Source: a bacterium (GTDB lineage Bacteria; BMS3Abin14). Taken from it: a stretch of DNA of 8,211 bases. The translations under genes were made by a program, and so were the position numbers. A model generated the notes under the pieces. The model saw nothing but the letters and a program-made list of their open reading frames with translations, had not been told where the DNA came from and made no database searches. Of this stretch, positions 1 through 6,633 are shown in pieces (position 1 is the first letter of the stretch; each line of letters begins with the position of its first letter). The stretch covers positions 1,221,907-1,230,117 of the forward strand of contig CP070719.1 of assembly GCA_020350725.1 (NCBI GenBank), given 5' to 3'.

Positions 1-516
1 GAACACCGGCATAACAGGGCTCTTCTTCATAAGATCTGCCAGCATGTTGATAAAGGAGTCCTCCGGCCCGAAGACAATGGACGGCCTGAAGACGGTCCAC
101 TCAAGGCCGCTCGCCCGGACGGCCTTTTCACCGGCCCATTTCGTCCTGTGGTACTCGCTTGCCGCATCCTCTCTAGTGCCGAGGGCGCTCATGTGCAGGT
201 ATCGTCCGACCCCAGCCTCTTCCGCCGATCTGACGGCGTTTTCCGAACCTCTGCGGTGGACGGCGTCGAAGGTGTTCGCCGCCGACTCCCTGATGATCCC
301 CACCAGGTGGATCAGGGCATCCTGCCCCTCCGCCAGTTCGGCCAGACCGTCCCCCGTGACCACATTCCCCTGGACGAAACGAACCCCGTCCAACAGAGGA
401 GAGCCGGGTCCGGGGACGTTTCGAACAAGGAGGCTCACCTCGTGGCCCCGGGAGACCAGTTCTCGGACGATGGCTTTTCCAACGAACCCGGTACCCCCCG
501 TCACAGCAACCTTCAC
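1..516 (-). CDS. NAD(P)-binding atypical SDR (NDUFA9-like), C-terminus cut by window edge
   Basis: This is the N-terminal 172 residues of a Rossmann-fold protein that runs off the left edge, still open at base 1. The start is GTG at 516-514, with a GGGAGG Shine-Dalgarno a few bases upstream. The sequence begins MKVAVTGGTGFVGKAIV, whose TGGTGFVG loop (residues 6-13) is the dinucleotide-binding motif of extended/atypical short-chain dehydrogenases. An 'LIHLVGIIRES' segment lies at about 68-78. The YxxxK pair is Y122/K126 in EYHRTKWAGE. An 'FRPSIVFGP' strand lies at 143-151. This pattern matches the family of complex I 39-kDa (NDUFA9)-like and NmrA-like nucleoside-diphosphate-sugar epimerase relatives, which usually have about 290-320 residues, so roughly 120-150 are missing. 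Substrate and pathway cannot be read from the sequence. It is divergent from queT across a 318-base gap. The family call is firm and the exact role is unknown. Confidence 0.88.
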   Translation of the reverse strand, partial: MKVAVTGGTGFVGKAIVRELVSRGHEVSLLVRNVPGPGSPLLDGVRFVQGNVVTGDGLAELAEGQDALIHLVGIIRESAANTFDAVHRRGSENAVRSAEEAGVGRYLHMSALGTREDAASEYHRTKWAGEKAVRASGLEWTVFRPSIVFGPEDSFINMLADLMKKSPVMPVF

Positions 517-544
517 TGGAAACCTCCCTTCCGGTATCTCAAGG

Positions 545-615
545 TTAAAGTCGATAACTCCCTCAAGAATTAAAGCACCATTCTCTGGCTCTCTGTTTCC
601 CGTTTTCGACTTTGA
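545..615. repeat. Inverted repeat between divergent genes
   Basis: Bases 545-558 (TTAAAGTCGATAAC) and 602-615 (GTTTTCGACTTTGA) are reverse complements at 12 of 14 positions. They contain an uninterrupted 8-base core, AAAGTCGA/TCGACTTT, and are separated by 43 bases. The pair sits just upstream of the SDR start, in the gap between two divergent genes. It could be a paired operator or a cruciform. No regulator is encoded beside it, so a function is only a guess. Confidence 0.4.
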
Positions 616-623
616 TCCAAGGG

Positions 624-775
624 GCGGTCAACACAGGAGTCACGGAGGGGCCGATCCCGGGTCAGACAGTGGAGGACGGCACAGCCTTGGAACCGGTTTC
701 GATCACCGCGTGCAATAGAGGTTTCCCTTTTTTCCAAGTCCTAATATTATCAGGAACAGAGGGCACAGAGTTCAT
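624..775. repeat. Degenerate CACAGAG-type intergenic repeat sequence
   Basis: Two short patches, about 629-648 (AACACAGGAGTCACGGAGG) and about 752-772 (AGGAACAGAGGGCACAGAG), resemble each other and a degenerate 'CACAGAG' short repeat. The rest of the 517-834 gap shows no convincing gene. A reading frame crossing it from about 612 continues out of frame over queT and is a shadow. A possible -10 (TATTAT, 745-750) lies upstream of queT, but its -35 is poor. Confidence 0.25.
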
Positions 776-821
776 TTTACTATGGAACATGGATCTGTGT
801 GAACCTCACCGAATTTCATCA

Positions 822-827
822 GGGAGG
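822..827 (+). promoter_or_regulatory. Shine-Dalgarno that selects the TTG start of queT
   Basis: GGGAGG at 822-827 lies 7 bases before TTG 835-837. The only upstream in-frame candidate, GTG at 799, has no purine-rich site before it. This favours the TTG start. Confidence 0.6.
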
Positions 828-834
828 AATCCCC

Positions 835-1404
835 TTGACGGCAGGCACCATCAACGCACACAGGCTCTCCAGGCTGTCCCTGGTGTCGGCACTGTACGTG
901 GTCCTGACCTACCTGGCCAACATCCTCGGTCCGGGGCTGAACCTCGGTTACGGTCCCATCCAGGTCCGCATATCCGAGGGTCTGGCCATGCTCGCCCTAT
1001 TCGATCCCCTCATGCCCGTGGCTCTCTACATAGGGTGTCTCCTGGCGAACGTCCTCGGCGGCCTGGGCCTCCCCGATATCGTCTTCGGGCCCCTACTCAG
1101 CCTGGCTGCAGGATACGCCACATGGAAAACCCGCCGTCTGCCCATCGTTCCCTTTCTGCCCCCCATCGCCTTCAATGCCATCGGGGTGGCCGCCTACCTC
1201 TACTACCTCCTCGGCATCGATTTCGGTTTCACCCCCGTCCCGCCGGGCGGGGCCTGGGCCGCCCTCCTGAACTGGATCTCGCTCCACCCTTACTGGGCCA
1301 TGGTCCTCACCATCGGAGCCGGACAGACCGTCTCGGTGGTGGTATTCGGCCTGCTGTTCATGAGGGTATGGAGGAGGATCGGGACAGGGATGGTTGAGGA
1401 ATAG
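835..1404 (+). CDS. queT: QueT-family queuosine precursor transporter (ECF S component)
   Basis: The gene encodes a 189-residue hydrophobic membrane protein of the QueT family. These are substrate-binding (S) subunits of energy-coupling-factor transporters, linked to uptake of preQ0/preQ1-type precursors for the tRNA base queuosine. The diagnostic block is at residues 39-95: 'YGPIQVRISEGLAMLA', then 'FDPLMPVALYIGCLLAN' and 'GLPDIVFGPLLSLAAGY'. Hydrophobic spans lie at about 14-32, 48-70, 80-96, 104-125 and 152-176, which suits the 5-6 helices of S components. The length is close to the usual 160-190. I chose TTG at 835 because of the strong GGGAGG site; GTG at 799 would add 12 residues. No ATPase or T-subunit genes lie nearby, so it presumably shares a genome-wide ECF module. 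I found no recognisable preQ1 riboswitch upstream. The family call is firm; the substrate is inferred from the family. Confidence 0.88.
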   Translation: MTAGTINAHRLSRLSLVSALYVVLTYLANILGPGLNLGYGPIQVRISEGLAMLALFDPLMPVALYIGCLLANVLGGLGLPDIVFGPLLSLAAGYATWKTRRLPIVPFLPPIAFNAIGVAAYLYYLLGIDFGFTPVPPGGAWAALLNWISLHPYWAMVLTIGAGQTVSVVVFGLLFMRVWRRIGTGMVEE

Positions 1405-1538
1405 AGATTGGAGCAGGAGAGATTGGAACATTAGAGATTAGAGCATTGGAGATTAGAGCATTGGAGATTGGAGCATTGGAGATTGGAGCATTGGAGATCG
1501 GAGCGTGGGAGATCGGAGCGTGGGAGATGGGAGCAGGA
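1404..1538. repeat. Nine-copy 15-base tandem repeat
   Basis: Nine head-to-tail 15-base units start at 1404, 1419, 1434, 1449, 1464, 1479, 1494, 1509 and 1524. The consensus is GAGATTGGAGCATTG. Units 3/4, 5/6 and 7/8 are identical pairs, and the changes run as a gradient (GATTA, then GATTG, then GATCG), which suggests duplication of neighbouring units. The array begins on the last base of the queT stop codon. It is purine-rich on the plus strand. Frames through it give a repeated pentapeptide (ALEIG), but there is no credible start or ribosome site. Confidence 0.9.
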
Positions 1539-1570
1539 GAGGATAGGAGGAAGGGATCAGTGGATTATCG

Positions 1571-1620
1571 GAGGATCGGAAATGGGAACGTGGAGATCCT
1601 TGATCCTCAATTGGTTCATC
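1571..1620. repeat. Tail element with GATCCTC inverted repeat, related to bases 7948-7980
   Basis: After the 15-base array, bases 1588-1620 resemble 7948-7980. Both contain TTGATCCTCAAT preceded by a 'GGAGAT' and followed within a few bases by 'GGTTCA'. GAGGATC at 1571-1577 and GATCCTC at 1602-1608 form a perfect 7-base inverted repeat with a 24-base loop. A T-rich run follows at 1642-1647, but too far from the stem to be a convincing queT terminator. Confidence 0.5.
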
Positions 1621-1660
1621 TCAACCCCTCCGGTGATCTTATTTTTTAATATCTGACACC

Positions 1661-1692
1661 AAAAAAAGAAAGTCGGCCCTGACGGCCGACCT
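1661..1692 (-). terminator. Rho-independent terminator of the HU gene
   Basis: Read on the minus strand, the stem GTCGGCC/GGCCGAC (1690-1684 paired with 1678-1672) has a 5-base loop. It is followed directly by TTTCTTTTTTT (1671-1661). It lies 25 bases past the HU stop codon and has the standard form of an intrinsic terminator. Confidence 0.9.
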
Positions 1693-1716
1693 TCCAACAC
1701 CTTTGGGGAAGAGATG

Positions 1717-1989
1717 TTACTTGATGGCGTCCTTCAGGCCCTTTCCTGGCTTGAACCTCGGAACCTTGGAAGCGGGAATATTAATCGTAGCACCGGTCCT
1801 GGGATTCCGTCCGGTTCTCGCGGCACGGCTGCTGACACTGAAGGTTCCAAAGCCGACCAGAGAAACCTTACCCCCACCCTTGAGAGCACCCGCAACGCCG
1901 TCGACAAAGGCTGTCAGCGCTCTCTCTGCGGCCGCCTTGCTGATCCCGGCATCGGCTGCCATCTTCGCAATAAGATCACTCCTATTCAT
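1717..1989 (-). CDS. hup: HU-family nucleoid DNA-binding protein
   Basis: This is a 90-residue histone-like protein of the HU/IHF family, the usual length. It forms dimers that bend and wrap DNA in the nucleoid. It starts [20 protein letters not shown], the typical N-terminal helix pair. GFGTF is at residues 46-50, in the turn between strands. The DNA-inserting beta arm has the conserved RNP at 61-63 within '[15 protein letters not shown]'. The C-terminal '[13 protein letters not shown]' (77-89) is a near-canonical HU ending. The ATG start has a strong AGGAGG site upstream. The gene is monocistronic: promoter at 2061-2089, terminator at 1661-1692. Whether it makes a homodimer or has a partner elsewhere cannot be told. 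The sequence is closer to HU than to IHF subunits. Confidence 0.96.
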   Translation of the reverse strand: MNRSDLIAKMAADAGISKAAAERALTAFVDGVAGALKGGGKVSLVGFGTFSVSSRAARTGRNPRTGATINIPASKVPRFKPGKGLKDAIK

Positions 1990-2060
1990 CTCTTCCTCCT
2001 TATATTATGGATGTGAAAAAAGGATTACCCCCTGGTTTGGCCACTCACTCTACTTAAAAG

Positions 2061-2089
2061 GAGATAGCAAACAAGGATTGCAGTGTCAA
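2061..2089 (-). promoter_or_regulatory. Sigma-70-type promoter of the HU gene
   Basis: On the minus strand, a perfect -35 TTGACA (2089-2084) is followed after 17 bases by TATCTC (2066-2061), a 4/6 match to the -10 consensus. This implies a leader of about 65 bases before the ATG at 1989. It is the best promoter match in the window. Confidence 0.75.
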
Positions 2090-2216
2090 GGCTAATTCGC
2101 TCCTAAACCGCATAAAACTTAAGGTTAAGAGGAATTATGGTTGTATCTTGAACGGATTTTCGTTAATGTTTTCCGAGTTGTGAAAATTTTAACCTCAATC
2201 ATGCCGCGGGATTATC

Positions 2217-4160
2217 TTGAAAAGCATTAGCCTGAAAAAACAGCTACTCGTTTCTCTGGCCCTTTTCTTTACCGCCTCTCTGATCATCACGGTGGGCGAC
2301 TATGTCTTCGTCCAGAACTCCGTCCTGAGCCAGTCCGAAAATTATGCCGGCAAGATCGCAGACCATCTGAGCAGCCTGCTTCTCTCACAGCCCCACGGCG
2401 AGGGATCGACGGGTCTATTACCTCAGGTGAACCTGACCGTGCACAGACGGCAGATCATTGCGCTCCTGGAGGATTTCGATCTCGTCAATGTCAAGATCTT
2501 CGACAGGGACGGAACGATCCTGTTCTCCCTGGATCCGGCTGTTGTCGGCAGGAATGTCGAGAGGAACGCCGGTCTTCTCAGGGCCCTGTCGGGAATTCCT
2601 TCGTCCCATGTCGCCAGCCCTGAATACCAGGAACTCATCTACGGGTCTGAAACCCGGACAACCATGATCGAGACGTACGTTCCCATCACAAACCCCGGTA
2701 CGGGAGAAATTCTTGGCGCCTATGAGATCTACCAGGATTACCTTCCCCTGCGCTCGATCGTCGTCACCGAGACGGCCCGCTCCAGCCTTACCCACATCGT
2801 CCTTCTCCTGGTATTCGCCTTCCTCTTCTTCAGATACGGTTCCATGACCTCCCGCCTCATGGAGGAGGAGCGCAAAAGCCACATCCTCGACCTGGAGGAC
2901 CGCGTTGAGGAAAGGACCCTCGAACTCAAACGGTCGCGAAGGAGGATCGACAACCTCCTGGAGCGTACCGAATCGATGTACCGAGAACTCAAGATCGCCG
3001 ACGAATACCACAAGAACTTCATGGGACTGATAAGCCACGAGCTGAGGACGCCCCTCACGGTGATCAAGGGCTACCTCAACCTCCTGGATGAAGGTGTCCT
3101 TCGCCAGAGCGCCGATGATGCATCCAAGGCCGTCAAGACAACACTTGAGGAGACCAGGCACCTTGAGGCCATCATCAACAACATCATCGAACTATCCCAC
3201 CTGGACCAGGAAAAAGGGGCGACCGTCAGCAGAGACCCCATCGACCTGACGGAGCTACTGCCAGAGGCCATCGAACTCCTCCGCCCGGAGATCTCGGAGA
3301 AGGGAGTCCAGGTCGGTATCGACATCGACCGGACTCTTTCCCTTTTCCATTCGGACCGCATGAAACTCCTGGAGGTCCTCCATCAGCTTCTCTCCAACGC
3401 CATAAAATTCTCCGACCCAGGGGGCAAGGTGATCCTGAAGGCCTCGGGGAGCCACAGGGGCCTCCTCCTCTCCGTCCACGATGAGGGAGTCGGAATACCC
3501 GGTCCCCAGCAGGTGGAGATCTTTAACCGCTTCTATCAAGTGGACATCACATCCACGCGGAGCTACGAGGGTTCCGGGTTGGGCCTTGCCATCGTCAAGA
3601 GGATCGCGGAACTGCTGGGCGGACGGGTATGGGTGGACAGCGAAGAGGGTGTTGGGAGCGTGTTCTACTTCGAGGTGCCCGAGCGCCCTCCGGAAGAGAT
3701 CGAGCCTGAAGAGGGCGAGGGCGCGGAGGAGGGGGAACATCCATCCATCTTTCCTTCCCCTGGGTTCCGATCCAGGACCATACTGGTGGTTGACGATGAC
3801 CCGGACTACCTGAATCTCCTGAAGGACCTCCTGGATTTGGAGGGATACCGGATCCACCAATGCCGGGACGGCCTGGAGGCGCTGAATTACCTCTACTCCG
3901 AAGCCGATCAGCCCCTCCCCTCCCTCATAATCCTCGACATGAGGATGCCCCACGTCCACGGTCTGGACTTCTGCCGGATCATACGGCGCAACATCAACAC
4001 GAGGTCCATTCCGGTCATTATCGTGTCAGCTGCGGCCCTCAAGGAAGACGTGGAGCAGGGGATCGCCGCAGGCGCCAACGCCTATCTGACGAAACCCTTC
4101 GAAGCAGGCGAGCTCATCGCGCGGATCGACTTTTATCTGAGGGGGGAGGAAACGGACTGA
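2217..4160 (+). CDS. Membrane hybrid histidine kinase with C-terminal receiver domain
   Basis: This 647-residue two-component sensor sits in the inner membrane. Domains in order: TM helix about 9-31; periplasmic sensor about 32-188 with a PAS/Cache-like strand 'VNVKIFDRDGTILFS' (90-104); TM helix about 190-207; a charged coiled coil about 213-262 in place of a clear HAMP; HisKA with 'SHELRTP' and phospho-acceptor His274; a HATPase domain with N-box Asn394, G1 box Asp422 in DEGVGIPG, F-box near 434-441, and G2 box Gly452/454/456. An acidic Glu-rich linker (about 487-508) leads to a receiver with Asp526-528, phospho-acceptor Asp574 (LIILDMRMP), Ser604 and Lys626 (LTKPF). All catalytic residues are present. 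The start is TTG at 2217: a stop lies just upstream (2190-2192) with no ATG or GTG between, and the Shine-Dalgarno is weak. There is no HPt domain or output regulator nearby, so the phosphorelay partner is elsewhere. The ligand is unknown. Confidence 0.93.
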   Translation: MKSISLKKQLLVSLALFFTASLIITVGDYVFVQNSVLSQSENYAGKIADHLSSLLLSQPHGEGSTGLLPQVNLTVHRRQIIALLEDFDLVNVKIFDRDGTILFSLDPAVVGRNVERNAGLLRALSGIPSSHVASPEYQELIYGSETRTTMIETYVPITNPGTGEILGAYEIYQDYLPLRSIVVTETARSSLTHIVLLLVFAFLFFRYGSMTSRLMEEERKSHILDLEDRVEERTLELKRSRRRIDNLLERTESMYRELKIADEYHKNFMGLISHELRTPLTVIKGYLNLLDEGVLRQSADDASKAVKTTLEETRHLEAIINNIIELSHLDQEKGATVSRDPIDLTELLPEAIELLRPEISEKGVQVGIDIDRTLSLFHSDRMKLLEVLHQLLSNAIKFSDPGGKVILKASGSHRGLLLSVHDEGVGIPGPQQVEIFNRFYQVDITSTRSYEGSGLGLAIVKRIAELLGGRVWVDSEEGVGSVFYFEVPERPPEEIEPEEGEGAEEGEHPSIFPSPGFRSRTILVVDDDPDYLNLLKDLLDLEGYRIHQCRDGLEALNYLYSEADQPLPSLIILDMRMPHVHGLDFCRIIRRNINTRSIPVIIVSAAALKEDVEQGIAAGANAYLTKPFEAGELIARIDFYLRGEETD

Positions 4161-4254
4161 TCGTCTTCAGTCCACAGTTTCCTGGTGTCACCTGAATCCG
4201 ACCGCTGTTTTTTCGATCCTGCCGGTTTCCGGTACGGGTCAGTCCTTCCTAATG

Positions 4255-4282
4255 AAAGCGGGGACCGTACGGTCCCCGCTTT
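4255..4282. terminator. Perfect palindrome, probable bidirectional terminator
   Basis: The arms AAAGCGGGGACC (4255-4266) and GGTCCCCGCTTT (4271-4282) are exact reverse complements around GTAC, so all 28 bases are palindromic. The GC-rich 9-base part of the stem is flanked by A's on the left and T's on the right, the layout of a terminator active in both directions. It lies 94 bases after the kinase stop and 65 bases after the por operon stop, between convergent genes. The T runs are short (three), so termination strength is uncertain. The rest of the 4161-4347 gap shows nothing clear. Confidence 0.7.
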
Positions 4283-4347
4283 GGATTTCATTCAACTGTT
4301 CAAGCGCTTTTTGCAGCCATCCTCGGACTGCAAACTCCAGAAATTCC

Positions 4348-6633
4348 TTACAGAAGGGGATCGTTGTGCATCGCCTTGAGGCGCAGCCATCTCCTGTCCA
4401 CTTCTTTCTGGAACTCCTCGACGATGTCGGCGTTCTCCTCCTTGACCAGGTGACGGGTCTTGCCCATGGTCTTGAGCCACTCGAAAGTGGGGATCTTTTT
4501 TCCCTTTTCCTCGGGATCGTAGGTGATGGTTGTGATGCCTTTGTCCACCTCGTAGAGCGGGAAGAAACAGCAGTCCACCGATTTCTGGATGATGTCAACC
4601 GAGTCCTTCTCCACCGTCCTCCAGCCGAGGGGGCAGATGGAGAGGATCTTGCCGAAGACAAAACCGTCTTCGCCGGCCTTCTTCTGGGCAATGGCCGCCT
4701 TGCGGATCATATCCCTGGGCTGGGACTCCACCGCGGTAAAGACGTAGGGGATGTGGCAGGCGGCCATGATCTGAGCCGTATCCTTGTGGTGGAAGGCTTT
4801 CCCCTGTCCCCCCGGTCCCACTCCGGAGGTGGACGTCTGGTGGCCCAGCGGTGTGGTGAACGAGAGCTGGGTTCCGGTGTTCATGTAGGCCTCGTTATCG
4901 TATTCCAGCAGGATCATCTTGTGTCCTCTGACGGCCGCCCCGATACTGGGGCCCTGCCCGATATCGTGGCCGCCGTCCCCGGTAACCATGATGAAGGTGA
5001 AATCCTCGTCTCCCGGTAGCCTGCCCCGCTTGACGAGGGTGTGGTATGCCTCCACGAGGCCGCTCATGGTGGCCGCTCCGTTCTGGAAAAGATTGTGGAT
5101 ATAAGTGGTGCGATGTGAGCTGAAGGGGTAGCCCGTGGTCACCACCATAGCACAGCCGGTGTGGAAGAGGGTCACGATGTTGCCCTCGATGCCCTTCAGG
5201 AATGTGTTCAGGCTCGGAAAGATGCCGCAGCCGGGACACGCCCCGTGGCCGGGGAGGATCCTCTTGGGCATATCGGCCAGCTTCCTCTTGTTAAAGCCCT
5301 TAAGAAGGACCTTTTCCTCCTTCTCCTCAAGCTTGAGGAGGCCGGGGGAGGTCCTCTCCTTGGTGAGGGGGTCGACCACCCTTTCCATCTTGACGTCTGA
5401 CTTGCCGGGATTGGGACCGTGGTAGTCAAAGGGGACCTGGACTTTACCCGTCCTGGCGGTATCCAGGGCGTCCTCGAACATCTCGAGGGCGTCCTCGACG
5501 TAGAAATCCCTTCCGCCCAGCCCGTAGATCCTGGACAGGACCTTTGTCGCGTTCTCCTCGTCGTCCTTGAGAGCCGCCTTGACCTCCATGGCCATGTTAC
5601 CGTTCCACGCCCCGTAGCTGTCGGCCCGATCCCCCACCAGAAGGGATTTGGTCCTCTTGAAGACCGATGTGATCTCGTTCTTGGGGAACGGCCGGATCAC
5701 GGTGGGCATGACGAGACCGACTTTCTCGCCCTTCTCGCGCAGCTGATCAACGGCGATCCTCGCCGTATCATAGGCGGAGTTCATGACGAACAGGGCCGTC
5801 TCGGCATCCTCCATCCGGTAGGATTCCAACATGGAATAGTCCCTGCCGGACATCTTTCCGTACTCCTTATAGAGCCCCGGGAGGATCCTGTAGGCGTTCT
5901 CCATGGCGATGGAAAGCTGTTTCTTGTTGTTGATCAGGTCCGGCTCGTTCATGTAAGGGCCGATGGTCACCGGGTTGTTGGGATCCAGGGCGTGATTCTC
6001 CTGGACCTTGACCCCGACCCAGTCGCGGACCACCTGAGGATCCTCGAAATAGTGGACCCTCCTCTTCTGGTGGCTGGTGAAGAATCCGTCGTAGGCCACG
6101 ATGACCGGCAACCTGACGTCTGGGTGCTCCCCGAGTTTCACGGCGATGACGTTCAGGTCATAAACCATCTGGGGATCCTTGGCCATGAGCATGATCCAGC
6201 CCGTGTTGAGCGCCATCATGATATCGCTGTGGTCGCCTTTGATGTCCAGGGGCCCGGAGACGGACCGCGTGGCGATGTCAAGGACCATGGGGAACCGGCT
6301 CCCCGCCTGGACGGGCAGCTGCTCCATGGCGAACAGGAGGCCGTTGGCGGACGTGACGTTGAACACCCGCGCCCCCCCTGCGGTGGCCCCGAAGCAGATG
6401 CCTGCAGCGCCGTGCTCCCCGTCGCCCGGGATCATGGTGATGTTATGAAGGCCCTGGGCTTTCATGGCGTCTAACCCCTCGGCCACTTGGGTCGACGGCG
6501 TAATGGGGTAGTACCCCACCACGTCGTAATCGATGTGGAGGGCTGAAATGGCGGCCATGAGGTTGCCGTCCTGAAGGTCAACCTTCTGCGGGAAAGGTCC
6601 CGCTTTTTTCTTCGCTGTTTTTGTTGAACTCAT
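4348..6633 (-). CDS. porAB: 2-oxoacid (probably pyruvate):ferredoxin oxidoreductase, fused alpha-beta subunit
   Basis: This 761-residue cytoplasmic catalytic chain converts a 2-oxoacid plus CoA to acyl-CoA and CO2, reducing ferredoxin, or the reverse in carbon fixation. The alpha part (about 18-420) shows 'YYPITPSTQVAE' (41-52), 'FNVTSANGLLFAMEQL' (91-106) and 'GDHSDIM' (133-139). A charged linker (about 420-455) joins the beta part. There, Cys466 and Cys469 (GACPGCG), Cys494 (HTGCA) and Cys667 (ICPLGW) are spaced as the four ligands of the proximal [4Fe-4S] cluster. The TPP/Mg motif is GDGG (552-555) with 'YDNEAYMNTG' (578-587), very like Thermotoga/archaeal PorB. I chose ATG 6633, not an upstream frame start at 6735, because AGGAGGG (6638-6644) precedes it. 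ATG 6633 also overlaps the upstream gene's TGA (ATGA). Alpha and beta are usually separate proteins in four-subunit enzymes. Pyruvate is favoured by the PorB likeness, but other 2-oxoacids are possible. Confidence 0.93.
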   Translation of the reverse strand: MSSTKTAKKKAGPFPQKVDLQDGNLMAAISALHIDYDVVGYYPITPSTQVAEGLDAMKAQGLHNITMIPGDGEHGAAGICFGATAGGARVFNVTSANGLLFAMEQLPVQAGSRFPMVLDIATRSVSGPLDIKGDHSDIMMALNTGWIMLMAKDPQMVYDLNVIAVKLGEHPDVRLPVIVAYDGFFTSHQKRRVHYFEDPQVVRDWVGVKVQENHALDPNNPVTIGPYMNEPDLINNKKQLSIAMENAYRILPGLYKEYGKMSGRDYSMLESYRMEDAETALFVMNSAYDTARIAVDQLREKGEKVGLVMPTVIRPFPKNEITSVFKRTKSLLVGDRADSYGAWNGNMAMEVKAALKDDEENATKVLSRIYGLGGRDFYVEDALEMFEDALDTARTGKVQVPFDYHGPNPGKSDVKMERVVDPLTKERTSPGLLKLEEKEEKVLLKGFNKRKLADMPKRILPGHGACPGCGIFPSLNTFLKGIEGNIVTLFHTGCAMVVTTGYPFSSHRTTYIHNLFQNGAATMSGLVEAYHTLVKRGRLPGDEDFTFIMVTGDGGHDIGQGPSIGAAVRGHKMILLEYDNEAYMNTGTQLSFTTPLGHQTSTSGVGPGGQGKAFHHKDTAQIMAACHIPYVFTAVESQPRDMIRKAAIAQKKAGEDGFVFGKILSICPLGWRTVEKDSVDIIQKSVDCCFFPLYEVDKGITTITYDPEEKGKKIPTFEWLKTMGKTRHLVKEENADIVEEFQKEVDRRWLRLKAMHNDPLL

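Noticed and set aside
715-745. preQ1 riboswitch before queT (AGAGGTTT...CCTAA looked suggestive)
   Set aside because: The second pairing strand and the A-rich tail of the preQ1-I fold are missing.
612-1397. A 261-codon plus-strand frame over the queT region
   Set aside because: It is rich in Arg, Pro and His, lies out of frame over a clearly recognisable QueT protein, and has no family likeness.
1446-1656. Small repeated-pentapeptide proteins (ALEIG repeats) encoded by the 15-base array
   Set aside because: Any 15-base tandem repeat gives a 5-residue repeat; there is no Shine-Dalgarno, and the tail has no protein character.
1661-1692. Use of the HU terminator as a bidirectional terminator for queT
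   Set aside because: On the plus strand the stem is followed by TTCCAACAC, without a T run.
5419-6474. A 351-codon plus-strand frame opposite the alpha-beta gene
   Set aside because: Antisense shadow of a strongly conserved POR gene; composition (Asp, His, Gly, Val rich) reflects the opposite strand.
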